Below are positions 26,968-36,400 of a stretch of DNA of 36,873 bases, in pieces. The notes under the pieces are model-generated. The model was given only the letters and a program-made list of their open reading frames with translations. It made no database searches and was not told the origin of the DNA. A program made the position numbers and the translations under genes. Numbering within the stretch: the first letter of the stretch is position 1; the number at the start of each line of letters is the position of its first letter. The DNA lies in assembly GCA_022768005.1 (NCBI GenBank), contig JALEMF010000061.1:1-36873 (forward strand). The letters are read 5' to 3'. Source of the stretch: Bacteroidales bacterium (GTDB lineage: Bacteria; Bacteroidota; Bacteroidia; Bacteroidales; Muribaculaceae).

Positions 26968-28746
26968 ATGCTTAAGCGCTTTTTTATCTCCACCCTCGCT
27001 ACTATCACAGGTATCTGGATTAGTTTCGGGTTATTGTTTTTTGTAGGATTATTATATGCACTCATAGGTGCTGCATCAATGTCAATGACAGATGAAGACA
27101 CAATTAACATATCAGACAATTCAATTCTGTACCTTGACTTAAAAGGCAATATGACAGAAAGATACAAGCCGCAGAACATCATGTACAAAATGCAAGGATA
27201 CAACGATGAAACTTTTGCGCTTGATGAAGCAATAGCCGCTATCCGCTATGCTACGTACGATGACCGTTTTGACGGTATTTTCATTAACTGCAACGGTATT
27301 GCATCTGCTCCTGCATCACTCACGGAATTAAAACAAGCATTGCAGGACTTCAAAAGATTAAGCAATAAATGGATTATCGCATATTCCGACACATACAGTC
27401 AAGGCGACTATTATGTAGCCGCTTGTGCTGACAGCATATATGTAAACCCGATCGGTGGTGTTGACCTTCACGGACTTTCAAGCACAACTTTGTATTTCAA
27501 GGACTTACTGGACAAGTTAGGCGTTGATGTTCAGATATTCAAAGTGGGAACATACAAGAGCGCAGTGGAGCCGTTTATGATTTCAAGTATGAGCGAAGCA
27601 AATCGCGAACAACAGACCGTCTATCTCGGCGACATCTGGAATGATATGGTAAAATCCATCAGCAAAGACAGAAAAATCTCACCGAACACGATTAATATGT
27701 ACGCGGACAGCCTCATCTTGATGGACAACCCGGGACTATTAGTCAGCAGAAAACTTATAGACGGACTTTCTTATAAATACGAAGTAATAAGTTCACTTAA
27801 AGAACTCACAAACGTTGATTACGACAAAGAACTTAATCTCGTAACTCCTCGACAACTCTGTGCATCAGTAAGCGACTTACCGGACACTGACGAACGCGAA
27901 TGTAAAATCGCCGTTTACTATGCCTACGGAGATATAGTTGACACTGGTAATACCGGAATCGTAGGAGATAAAGTTATTAAAGATTTAGAACAACTGACAA
28001 ATGATGACGAAATCGGAGGACTCGTACTACGTGTAAACTCCGGCGGCGGCAGCGCATTTGCATCAGAGCAAATATGGGACGCATTGCAGCGATTTAAAGA
28101 TACAGGCAAACTTCTTTACGTGTCAATGGGAGACTATGCTGCATCAGGAGGCTACTACATCTCTTGCGGTGCGGACAAAATATATGCAAACCCTAATACA
28201 CTCACCGGCAGTATCGGTATTTTCGGTATGGTTCCATGCGTGGAAAACACTCTCAAAAACAAATTGGGAGTAAATCCGGAAGTTGTATCTACAAACGAGA
28301 ATGCGAATATGTCAATAATGACCAAATTCACACCGTACCAAAAGAAACAAATACAAAAAAACGTAGAGCGCGGATATGAATTATTCACTTATCGCTGCGC
28401 TATCGGTCGAGGTATGGATCAAGACTCTATAAAAGCTATTGCGGAAGGACGCGTATGGACCGGTGAAAGAGCACTTAAACTCGGACTCGTTGATGAAATA
28501 GGCACACTTCAAGATGCTATCCACGGTATGGCACAAGACCTCGGTTACGAACAAGACTACCAAGTAATAGAATATCCTACTCTTAAATTCGGATTCTGGG
28601 ACATATTCAAAGAAATGCAAGACAATAGTATCGAAGCTGCAATGCAACAACGCCTCGGCGAATTTTACGGCACGTATAAGCAGATTGAGGAGATTAAGAA
28701 TATGAACCCACTCCAATGCCGAATGGAAAAAATAATTATACGATAA
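26968..28746 (+). CDS. sppA: Signal peptide peptidase SppA, 67 kDa type
   Basis: Membrane-bound protease that degrades cleaved signal peptides. The 592-residue, two-domain form has an N-terminal membrane segment (about 10-35). The catalytic Lys197 is in GTYKSAVEPF of the first S49 repeat, and the catalytic Ser393 is in YAASGGYY of the second, preceded by LRVNSGGGSAFAS. This matches the Lys209/Ser409 arrangement of E. coli SppA. The next gene, lpxK, begins 20 bp after its stop. Confidence 0.96.
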   Translation: MLKRFFISTLATITGIWISFGLLFFVGLLYALIGAASMSMTDEDTINISDNSILYLDLKGNMTERYKPQNIMYKMQGYNDETFALDEAIAAIRYATYDDRFDGIFINCNGIASAPASLTELKQALQDFKRLSNKWIIAYSDTYSQGDYYVAACADSIYVNPIGGVDLHGLSSTTLYFKDLLDKLGVDVQIFKVGTYKSAVEPFMISSMSEANREQQTVYLGDIWNDMVKSISKDRKISPNTINMYADSLILMDNPGLLVSRKLIDGLSYKYEVISSLKELTNVDYDKELNLVTPRQLCASVSDLPDTDERECKIAVYYAYGDIVDTGNTGIVGDKVIKDLEQLTNDDEIGGLVLRVNSGGGSAFASEQIWDALQRFKDTGKLLYVSMGDYAASGGYYISCGADKIYANPNTLTGSIGIFGMVPCVENTLKNKLGVNPEVVSTNENANMSIMTKFTPYQKKQIQKNVERGYELFTYRCAIGRGMDQDSIKAIAEGRVWTGERALKLGLVDEIGTLQDAIHGMAQDLGYEQDYQVIEYPTLKFGFWDIFKEMQDNSIEAAMQQRLGEFYGTYKQIEEIKNMNPLQCRMEKIIIR

Positions 28747-28766
28747 TTTTCTTGAAAGTAATATAA

Positions 28767-29861
28767 ATGGCTCGAAACAAGATTATAGAAAGTTTACTGT
28801 TCTACCCTGCCTCAGTACTTTACGGGCTTGGTGTAAACATTCGCAACTATCTGTTTTCTTGTGGAATACTCAAGTCACAAACTTTTGATATACCGGTTAT
28901 TTCCGTAGGAAATCTTGCCGCAGGAGGCACAGGCAAAACACCTCATACGGAAATGATAATACAGCTGCTCAAAAGCAAATACACCGTAGGCGTACTAAGC
29001 AGAGGATACGGACGAAAGACAAAAGGGTTCCGACTCCTTGACTCTACCGCCACTCCGCAAAACTGCGGGGACGAGCCGTACCAGATGTACCTGAAATACG
29101 GTAGCAGCGTAACTTTTGCCGTGTGCGAAAAGCGTACCGAGGGCATAAAACGTATGCGCGAGGAAAATCCCAAACTTCAAGTAATAGTGCTTGATGATGC
29201 TTTCCAACACCAGTACGTAAAGCCGTCATTATCAATAGTATTAACCGAGTTTAACCGTCCTGTATTCTACGATAAATTACTTCCGTTGGGCAGGCTTCGA
29301 GAACCGATATCAGGGCTGAACCGCTGTGATGCGGTGATAGTAACTAAATGCCCGCAAAACCTCAAACCGATAGAATACCGAATATTCATAAACAAACTGA
29401 ACTTATTCCCGTACCAGAAACTGTTTTTCTCACACCTGGTGTACGGAACACCTAAAGCCCTATTTCCGACATCGACTTACGGATACATATCACTTGACGG
29501 ATTAAGCGACAGAGATGCAATCCTTTCCGTGACAGGTATTGCCAATCCACGTCCGTTTGTCATATACCTTCGCAAACATCAGGCACCGGTAAAGGTAAAA
29601 ACGTTCGGTGACCACCATAACTTTACCGCATCGGATTTTGAAATCATAAAAGATAAATTCAATAGTCTCCAAGGAGAACATAAATACATCTTCACCACTG
29701 AAAAAGACGCAGTAAAAATCATCAATAATCCGCACTTCCCGGCAGAACTCAAGCCATACATCTTCTACATTCCTATCAATGTAAGCATCGAAGATAACGA
29801 AGACGGCTCTTTCGCTGACTACATCATCAAACACATCGCTCAAAATAAAGTTAATAATTAG
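28767..29861 (+). CDS. lpxK: Tetraacyldisaccharide 4'-kinase
   Basis: Phosphorylates the lipid A precursor disaccharide at the 4' position at the inner membrane. The 364-residue protein has a hydrophobic N-terminal stretch, the Walker A motif GGTGKT (53-58) in SVGNLAAGGTGKTP, SRGYGRKTKGF, the Walker-B-like VIVLDDAFQHQYV, and the C-terminal DHHNFTASD. Cotranscribed with sppA. Its stop codon is the start of the hairpin at 29858. Confidence 0.96.
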   Translation: MARNKIIESLLFYPASVLYGLGVNIRNYLFSCGILKSQTFDIPVISVGNLAAGGTGKTPHTEMIIQLLKSKYTVGVLSRGYGRKTKGFRLLDSTATPQNCGDEPYQMYLKYGSSVTFAVCEKRTEGIKRMREENPKLQVIVLDDAFQHQYVKPSLSIVLTEFNRPVFYDKLLPLGRLREPISGLNRCDAVIVTKCPQNLKPIEYRIFINKLNLFPYQKLFFSHLVYGTPKALFPTSTYGYISLDGLSDRDAILSVTGIANPRPFVIYLRKHQAPVKVKTFGDHHNFTASDFEIIKDKFNSLQGEHKYIFTTEKDAVKIINNPHFPAELKPYIFYIPINVSIEDNEDGSFADYIIKHIAQNKVNN

Positions 29862-29878
29862 CAAAAAACTTTTGCTAA
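29858..29878 (+). terminator. Hairpin at the lpxK stop codon
   Basis: TTAGCAAAA (29858-29866) pairs with TTTTGCTAA (29870-29878), a 9-bp stem with an AAC loop. It begins within the stop codon. The downstream T-tract is broken (TCTCAACCTTTATTTTT), so termination may be partial. Confidence 0.55.
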
Positions 29879-29932
29879 TCTCAACCTTTATTTTTACATT
29901 TGAAAGATTCACTATGCAAAATTGAGATAATA

Positions 29933-29963
29933 TTGATAATGTCAGAAAAAATAATTAACTTTG
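29933..29963 (+). promoter_or_regulatory. Promoter of punA
   Basis: TTG (29933-29935) and TAACTTTG (29956-29963) lie 20 bp apart and fit the -33/-7 consensus. The predicted leader is about 40 nt. Confidence 0.75.
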
Positions 29964-30006
29964 TAGTCCTAAACAAGAAATCATTAACACTTAAAACTAA
30001 TAATCA

Positions 30007-30828
30007 ATGTTAGAACAAATCGCTCAAACAGCCGACTTTCTCCGCTCACGCGTAATCGGCGAAATGCCGAAATTGGCTATTATCCTTGGCACAGGTCTCG
30101 GTCCAATCGTAGATTATATTGAAGAAAAACAAGTTATCCCATACTCAGAAATTCCTAACTTCCCTATATCAACAGTTGAAGGTCACGCAGGTTGCCTCAT
30201 CTTCGGTGAGATGGGCGGTAAACGAGTAATGGCAATGCAGGGTCGTTTCCACTACTACGAAGGCTACGATATGAAGCAAGTTACATTCCCGGTACGCGTA
30301 ATGCGCGCACTCGGTGTTGAAACTCTTTTCGTGTCAAACGCAGCAGGTGGTATGAACAAAGATTTCAAGGTAGGCGATGTAATGATTATCACTGACCACA
30401 TCAACTTATTCCCTGAAAATCCGCTCCGCGGCAAGAACTATAAAGAACTCGGCGATCGCTTCCCTGCAATGACAGAAGCTTACAGCCACGAATACGTAAA
30501 ACTCGCAAACAAAATTGCTGAAGAAAAAGGCTTGCGCCTTGTACACGGTGTTTACGTAGGTACAACAGGTCCTACATTTGAAACACCTGCAGAATACGAA
30601 TATTTCCGTGTAATCGGCGGTGATGCAGTAGGTATGTCAACAGTACCTGAAGTAATCGTAGCGAACCACGCAGGAATGAAAGTGTTCGGTATCTCAGTTA
30701 TTACAGACCTCGGCGGTAAAGATATCACATACGTTCCTACTCACGAAGAAGTACAAGAGGCAGCCGTAACAGCTCAGCCTACTACCGTAGCAATCATCTC
30801 TGAAATGGTTGCACGCGTTGAACTTTAA
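30007..30828 (+). CDS. punA: Purine nucleoside phosphorylase
   Basis: Phosphorolysis of inosine and guanosine in purine salvage (trimeric, PNP I type). The 273 residues contain the phosphate loop [16 protein letters not shown], the [10 protein letters not shown] block, SNAAGGMN, the substrate-contact [13 protein letters not shown] and [15 protein letters not shown]. All key motifs are intact. Monocistronic, or read through a hairpin into thiL. Confidence 0.96.
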   Translation: MLEQIAQTADFLRSRVIGEMPKLAIILGTGLGPIVDYIEEKQVIPYSEIPNFPISTVEGHAGCLIFGEMGGKRVMAMQGRFHYYEGYDMKQVTFPVRVMRALGVETLFVSNAAGGMNKDFKVGDVMIITDHINLFPENPLRGKNYKELGDRFPAMTEAYSHEYVKLANKIAEEKGLRLVHGVYVGTTGPTFETPAEYEYFRVIGGDAVGMSTVPEVIVANHAGMKVFGISVITDLGGKDITYVPTHEEVQEAAVTAQPTTVAIISEMVARVEL

Positions 30829-30845
30829 TACGTATTACCTTACAG

Positions 30846-30884
30846 CAAAGGTGTCGGAGTGATATGTCACCGCCGGCACCTTTG
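30846..30884 (+). terminator. Hairpin between punA and thiL
   Basis: CAAAGGTG (30846-30853) pairs with CACCTTTG (30877-30884), with inner CGG/CCG pairing. There is no T-tract of note after it, so thiL, 25 bp downstream and without its own promoter, may be expressed by readthrough. Confidence 0.6.
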
Positions 30885-30909
30885 TCATATACAACATATA
30901 AATTTCACT

Positions 30910-31953
30910 ATGGAAGAAAAATTGACGGAAATTTCCACTCTTGGAGAGTTTGGCTTAATTGACCACGTTACTAAAGGTTTTGAACTCAAAAATGAATCAA
31001 CGGTAAAAGGTGTAGGCGATGATTGCGCAGTGATGCATTACCCTGACACTGAAGTCCTTGTATCTACAGACCTTTTACTTGAAGGAATACATTTCGACCT
31101 TACCTACGTACCACTTAAGCACTTGGGATACAAGGCAGTTGCCGTAAATCTATCCGATATATATGCCATGAACGGTACTCCACGCCAGATAACAGTTTCA
31201 TTAGGCATCTCAAAACGCTTTGCGGTGGAACATATAGAGCAACTGTACTCCGGAATTCGTCTTGCATGCGAAATTTACGGTATTGACCTCGTTGGAGGGG
31301 ACACTACTTCCTCTCGTCAGGGACTTGTAATATCCATTACAGCTATCGGTGATGCTCCTAAAGAAAAAATAGCAACTCGCTCCGGTGCTCACCCTAATGA
31401 CCTTATCTGCGTATCCGGTGACCTGGGTGCAGCATATATGGGTCTCCAACTTTTGGAACGCGAAAAAGTGGCATCTGCAGGACAAATAGATTTCACTCCG
31501 GACTTTGCCGGTAAGGAATACCTTATTGAGCGCCAGTTAAAGCCGGAGCCACGCCGAGATATAGTTCAAAATCTTGACAAAGCGGGCATTATCCCTACTT
31601 CAATGATAGACATTTCCGACGGACTTTCTTCCGAGCTTCTTCATATCTGCGGTAAGAGTCATGTAGGCTGCCGTATCTACGAAGACAGAATTCCTATTGA
31701 CTATCAGACTGCCGTGATGGCGGAAGAACTCGGAATGAACCTTGTGACTGCGGCACTTAACGGCGGAGAAGACTATGAACTTCTATTCACAGTACCTCTG
31801 CATCTTCATGAGCAAGTGGAGTCTATCCCCGGTATTAAAATCATAGGTCATGTCACTGAGGAAAAACTCGGGTGTGCTATGATTACTCGTGACGGTAATG
31901 AAATGCAACTCCGTGCGCAGGGATTCAATCATCTCGGCAAAAACGAAGAATAA
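30910..31953 (+). CDS. thiL: Thiamine-monophosphate kinase
   Basis: Last step of thiamine diphosphate synthesis. From the ATG at 30910 it has 347 residues. Motifs: GVGDDCAV (metal and ATP site), STDLLLEGIHFD, AVNLSDIYAMNGTPRQ, VGGDTTSS, DISDGLSSELLHI and the closing NGGEDYELLFT. An upstream in-frame GTG at 30859 lies inside the punA hairpin and adds a His/Cys-rich stretch foreign to the family, so it is not used. Confidence 0.96.
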   Translation: MEEKLTEISTLGEFGLIDHVTKGFELKNESTVKGVGDDCAVMHYPDTEVLVSTDLLLEGIHFDLTYVPLKHLGYKAVAVNLSDIYAMNGTPRQITVSLGISKRFAVEHIEQLYSGIRLACEIYGIDLVGGDTTSSRQGLVISITAIGDAPKEKIATRSGAHPNDLICVSGDLGAAYMGLQLLEREKVASAGQIDFTPDFAGKEYLIERQLKPEPRRDIVQNLDKAGIIPTSMIDISDGLSSELLHICGKSHVGCRIYEDRIPIDYQTAVMAEELGMNLVTAALNGGEDYELLFTVPLHLHEQVESIPGIKIIGHVTEEKLGCAMITRDGNEMQLRAQGFNHLGKNEE

Positions 31954-31967
31954 AATTTATCAGAATA

Positions 31968-32013
31968 AAAGAAACAGAGGAGTGCGACACTAATCACACT
32001 CCTCTGTTTCTTT
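31968..32013. terminator. Bidirectional terminator between thiL and the CBM9-like gene
   Basis: A 17-bp perfect stem (31968-31984 with 31997-32013; core ACAGAGGAGTG / CACTCCTCTGT) with a 12-nt loop. Interrupted A and T runs flank it on both strands, right for two convergent genes. Confidence 0.88.
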
Positions 32014-32028
32014 ATAGATATGCAAATA

Positions 32029-32682
32029 TTATTCAAGCACAATGCGTGCAAAATACTCGGGACGATGGAAATCCGGCTTTTCAGACACTATCGGATTCCA
32101 TGAAAGATAGTGTGGCTGTGAGGTGCCTGAAGCACACTTGTTAAAGTTACCTTTCATCTCTATCGGCTTACCTTCGTATTTTACACCTATCAAGTCCAAC
32201 GGGACTGCGATTAATACGTTCCACGCAAAGAGTCCTTCCACTTCGTTAAAAGGTCTGTTACCGCAAGAACAATAACGCTTTACTCTATCCAGTTCCTCAT
32301 GGGTGAGACGAGTCGGATTATTACGCTGTGAACGGTGAGATGCATTGATAGTACCGATACAGTTAAACTCAAAGTTCCAGTAATGATTGTCACATTTTGG
32401 TGATACAAAAAATTCCACACAGGAATCCTGACTGACGGGTGAATTATCTTCATAATTGACTGCACGGAGATAATTACATCTTACAAAGAAATCAACATAA
32501 ATATATTTCCCGTCATGAGCCACGTTTGCCACGGCAAGAGGCTTATACGGAAATTGTTCTTTCCAATTAACGGAATCAATGGAAACCTCAGCACCTACAT
32601 CTTGAAGTCTGCTGATAATTTCTTCGGAATCAAAATTTTGTAACTCGGCAATAAGCGGAACAAAAAGTTGTTTATCAGGCAT
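32029..32682 (-). CDS. CBM9-like carbohydrate-binding domain protein
   Basis: A 217-residue protein from the ATG at 32682. The body resembles stand-alone CBM9-like (DUF1083-type) domains of Bacteroidota: YIYVDFFVRCNYLRA, then the DSCVEFFVSP strand with a Cys-Val-Glu, YWNFEFNCIG, WNVLIAVPL, and a C-terminal KCASGTSQPHYLSW...FHRPEYFARI. The closing residues are typical of the family. No signal peptide is seen, so it is predicted cytosolic, odd for a sugar-binding module. Its start overlaps the end of the LysE-type gene by 8 bp, implying translational coupling. The function is unknown. Confidence 0.7.
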   Translation of the reverse strand: MPDKQLFVPLIAELQNFDSEEIISRLQDVGAEVSIDSVNWKEQFPYKPLAVANVAHDGKYIYVDFFVRCNYLRAVNYEDNSPVSQDSCVEFFVSPKCDNHYWNFEFNCIGTINASHRSQRNNPTRLTHEELDRVKRYCSCGNRPFNEVEGLFAWNVLIAVPLDLIGVKYEGKPIEMKGNFNKCASGTSQPHYLSWNPIVSEKPDFHRPEYFARIVLE

Positions 32683-33328
32683 AATGGATTGCAATTAAAT
32701 CTTTTATACTCATATAGCAGCCAAACGCAGCCATTACAAAAAGCACTGTGGCGATAATTCTATTCAGTATCCATATAGAATGAGAATTAAATCTCGCTCT
32801 GACTTTATTGACGGAGTATGTGATGAAGTACCACCAGAACAATGCACCGAGAATAATCCCGGAATAACCTACCATATAGTGATAGTACTGAAATTCGGGC
32901 TGCAAGAAACTGAATCGAGCAAAAAGTCCTATGATGAAAAATAATATTAACGGATTAGAGAATGTGAATAAGAATCCGGTGCAGAAATCAGCAACAAAAT
33001 TATTTGGCTTACCGGATTTCTTCTTCAATGGCTGTGCCGGACTTTTCTTAAACAGATAAAAGGCGTATGCTGCGATTGCAAGACTTCCCAACAACTGCAG
33101 TATCCCTTGATTTGCCTCAATAAAATCCGTAACGAACGACAAGCCCAAACCTGTGAGCAAGCAATATATCAAGTCAGATAAAGCTGCACCGACACCTGTA
33201 ACAAAAGCAGGCCATCTGCCCTTGTTTATCGTACGCTGAATACATAGCATACCAATAGGTCCCATAGGAGCAGAAATAAGCACACCTATGAGGAAACCAC
33301 TAATTGCGATGTCGTAAAATTGGTCCAT
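32675..33328 (-). CDS. LysE/RhtB-family translocator
   Basis: A 217-residue integral membrane protein with about six predicted hydrophobic helices. The first helix carries the family signature SAPMGPIGMLCIQRTINKG, and TM regions such as FSNPLILFFIIGLFARF and YSGIILGALFWWYFITY follow. LysE-type proteins export amino acids or related metabolites; the substrate here is unknown. The ATG at 33328 is required to keep helix 1 intact. It lies only 7 bp from the predicted -7 element, so the mRNA would be almost leaderless. Overlaps the CBM9-like gene by 8 bp. Confidence 0.88.
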   Translation of the reverse strand: MDQFYDIAISGFLIGVLISAPMGPIGMLCIQRTINKGRWPAFVTGVGAALSDLIYCLLTGLGLSFVTDFIEANQGILQLLGSLAIAAYAFYLFKKSPAQPLKKKSGKPNNFVADFCTGFLFTFSNPLILFFIIGLFARFSFLQPEFQYYHYMVGYSGIILGALFWWYFITYSVNKVRARFNSHSIWILNRIIATVLFVMAAFGCYMSIKDLIAIHYA

Positions 33329-33335
33329 CAGGGTG

Positions 33336-33343
33336 CAAAGTTA
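33336..33343 (-). promoter_or_regulatory. Predicted promoter (-7) of the lysE-type gene
   Basis: TAACTTTG on the minus strand; it ends 7 bp before the ATG at 33328. A TTTCG about 19 bp upstream is a poor -33. Confidence 0.55.
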
Positions 33344-33410
33344 AAAAAATTATCGCGAACTACGAAATTAAGCATAATGATTTTTAGTCCATCACAGCGG
33401 ATTAAGTGGA

Positions 33411-33445
33411 TAAAAATAGGGTAAGCCATCGCTGACCTACCCTAT
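33411..33445 (-). terminator. Terminator after the T9SS protein gene
   Basis: On the minus strand ATAGGGTA (33438-33445) pairs with TACCCTAT (33416-33423) and is followed by TTTTAT. It lies 28 bp downstream of the stop codon. Confidence 0.75.
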
Positions 33446-33472
33446 CTGATATCAAATTACAAAATACTTCTA

Positions 33473-36400
33473 TTACTTAATGAGTATTTTGTCTGTCTTA
33501 TTACCAATCTTGCGAATGTAAATACCCGGGCGGAGATTATCGGCAGAAATCTTAATACCAAGCAAATTATAGTACTCGGCAACAGCATCGCCGTCCGCTT
33601 CATCTTCAGCAATTCTATCAACACCTGTGCTGAGTTTTGTAAACTTATACATATCCTTAGCCTTTGTCAGAGCAGGAGTATTGACAGGGAGTGCGAATGC
33701 CTTGAAGTATTCACTGATATTTCCGCAGACGTAAACATTATTTGCGATATCCCATGCAATATCATTAACATTTGCGCCCATTCCGTGACTTACAGTATAT
33801 GCTGTACTTAATGACGGAGCACCGTCACCGCTATAACTCAAGTTGTAAACGGTAAACTCAGTAACGGAACTTGCAATAGCAATCTTGCTGCAGTCCGGAG
33901 ATAAACGGATACCTGCACCGCCGCGAGTAACGGTTGTTTCTTTTAATCTTTCATTTCCGTTTGCATCAATATATACGAGTGACGGTGTGCTTTCATTTGG
34001 TTGCGAACGATATTGACAATACCAGATACCACCGCGATTATCGTAAGCAATGTTAGTGCCATCAGGATAAATAGTATAATTACCTGTCAAGCCTGAAATA
34101 TTTCTCGGAGATGGTAATGCTTCTGAATTTCCAATATTATATTCATCTACACGACCATACCTTTTATTTGAGCTGAACAAGCCGAACTGATAAGACAATG
34201 CAAGCAACTTAAGATTATCACCCTCGCCCTTGATATCAAAACCGAGGTTTGCTGCAGCAAGGAAGTTTCCTGCACCGTCGCGGTACATCAAATTACTTGC
34301 ATCATTTGAGCCGTTTCTTAGAAGTGATTCAAAACGATTGTTTTCAACCAAATCTTCAAAACTTGGAGCGTATGCGATATAACTACCGGAGCCGTTACCG
34401 CGAGTCACAAAGATTCTACCATCTTTTGACACTCGCACTTTCTGTAAGTCCGGACCGAACTTACCATTTGCATCATTGCTTGGAGTAAGTCCGCCCATAA
34501 ATGCATAATTACCGGTGTTAGGATTAATTATAGGAGAGAAATCAGGCTTAAATGCGTACAAGCCCTGACCATTATTAGAACTAAAATAACCGGTATTAGG
34601 AACTGCCATACCTTCAGTGCAATAGACATTACCGAATGTCTCGCTTTCCGAATTATTATCAACTTCAACACTACGAGGATTATAGAACTTCAGCGACATA
34701 AATTCTTGTGGTGAAGATTTTGATGCACCCTTCACGGAAATAGCCCAAGAGTAACCGTCATCTTCCGGTAATTCAGTTACATCAACATAGTCAGTGTGCT
34801 GACCTGCAGACCTTGCTCCGAGGCTCTCAGTGTGGACTTGTTTTCCGTTTTTATCGTAGAAAATGAAGTCAACATTTTCTGCATCAGCGTTCAACGAATA
34901 AGTTGCCACCAAATTATAGCCTTCCGGATAACTTGAAAGACCGTAAGCGTACGGGTTTGCACCAGTCAGAGGTTGAGGATTGTTTTGCGCAACAGGTCCG
35001 TAAGAGTAATAAGCGATACCCTGATTTTCAGCGAATACCCAGCCTTCAAAACTTGTAGAACCGTCAGTGTTAATTATTACATCACCTCCTCCTGTAGTGT
35101 TTTCAACGTCACCAAGACCGTTTTCAGGATAAGCACCCATAGGAGTGATAGTGCTGTAATTACCGGTATTATCTTGAAGGAGGTACATACGTCCGCTTTT
35201 CTTACCGTCAAATACAATATTGACAGCATACTTCTGAGAAGCCCAAGTAAATTCATGGTGAGATGCACCCCAACCGCTCGGGACAGTCACGTGACATGCC
35301 TCACTGTATTTGGTATTCGTATTATCAATAGATGTAAGGTAAGTAGGATAAGAACCGGCACCGTCAATCCAATACGTACCGGTCCAAGGATATACGCGGG
35401 CAGGTTGTCCTATTGAACGATAATTACCGTTAGCATCTGTCACATAAACGTGCTTTGCATTCCATGAACCATCGGAATTTCTGCAGTACTCAATAATCTT
35501 TGTTTCAGAACCGTTATCTTCAACAAATCCGAGCCATACTTGACCGCTGAAAGAAGGATTACGGTCAGGCTCCATTGCCCTACCCAATTCCTGAGCACCT
35601 TGAAGGTCCATAGTACTGAGCAAGAGTTCAGGAAGAGCGGTATCGCTTGACCAGCAATAGATACGCAATGCATCTCCTGCTTTGACAAAGTTACAAGCCA
35701 CAATTCTGCCGTCAATGTAAGACACGTCGCTGAGTGTGTAAGTACCACCTGCCACAACAGGACTCATCTTGAGGCTACCTAACAAAGCACCCGTCTGCGC
35801 ATTAAGCACGATAATTCTTTCGTGATTATATACACAGTAAAGTTTACCGTTAGCGTAGCAGAAGTTATTGATAAGAGTAGCATCGTAACCGTCTTTGAAA
35901 GCATTGCCGTTTGCCACAGAGTGATTCCATTTTTCCTTAAGTTTGAAAGGACCGTAAACATCTTGATTTTGCGGAACATTTCCGTAAGTAAGGTACGCAA
36001 AACCTTGATTTTCAGAGAATATCCATGCTTCAAAATAGTTAGAGCCATCGGTATTGATGTATATATCACCTGCACCGGTAGTATTCTCCGCATAGCCGAG
36101 ACCACCTTCAGGGTAACTGCCACAAGGAGTTGTAGCCGTATAATTACCGGCATTGTCTTGAATGACATTCATTCGTCCGTTTTTCTTACCGTCAAATACG
36201 ACATTTGCAGCATACTTCTGACCATTCCAATAAAATTCTCTGTGACAAGAGCCCCAAGTATTTTCAAGGTTTACTGCACAGTATTCACCGTACTTAGTGT
36301 TTGAAGTATTAGGCACTGATACGATGTATGTAGGACGAGAGTCACAACCGTCAACCCAGTAAGTACCGTTTGACCATGGATACAGACGCGCATATTTTCC

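Noticed and set aside
34973..35416. Plus-strand frame within the T9SS gene, with a similar frame at 35822-36304
   Set aside because: The two resemble each other merely because they are opposite the tandem repeats of the real gene.
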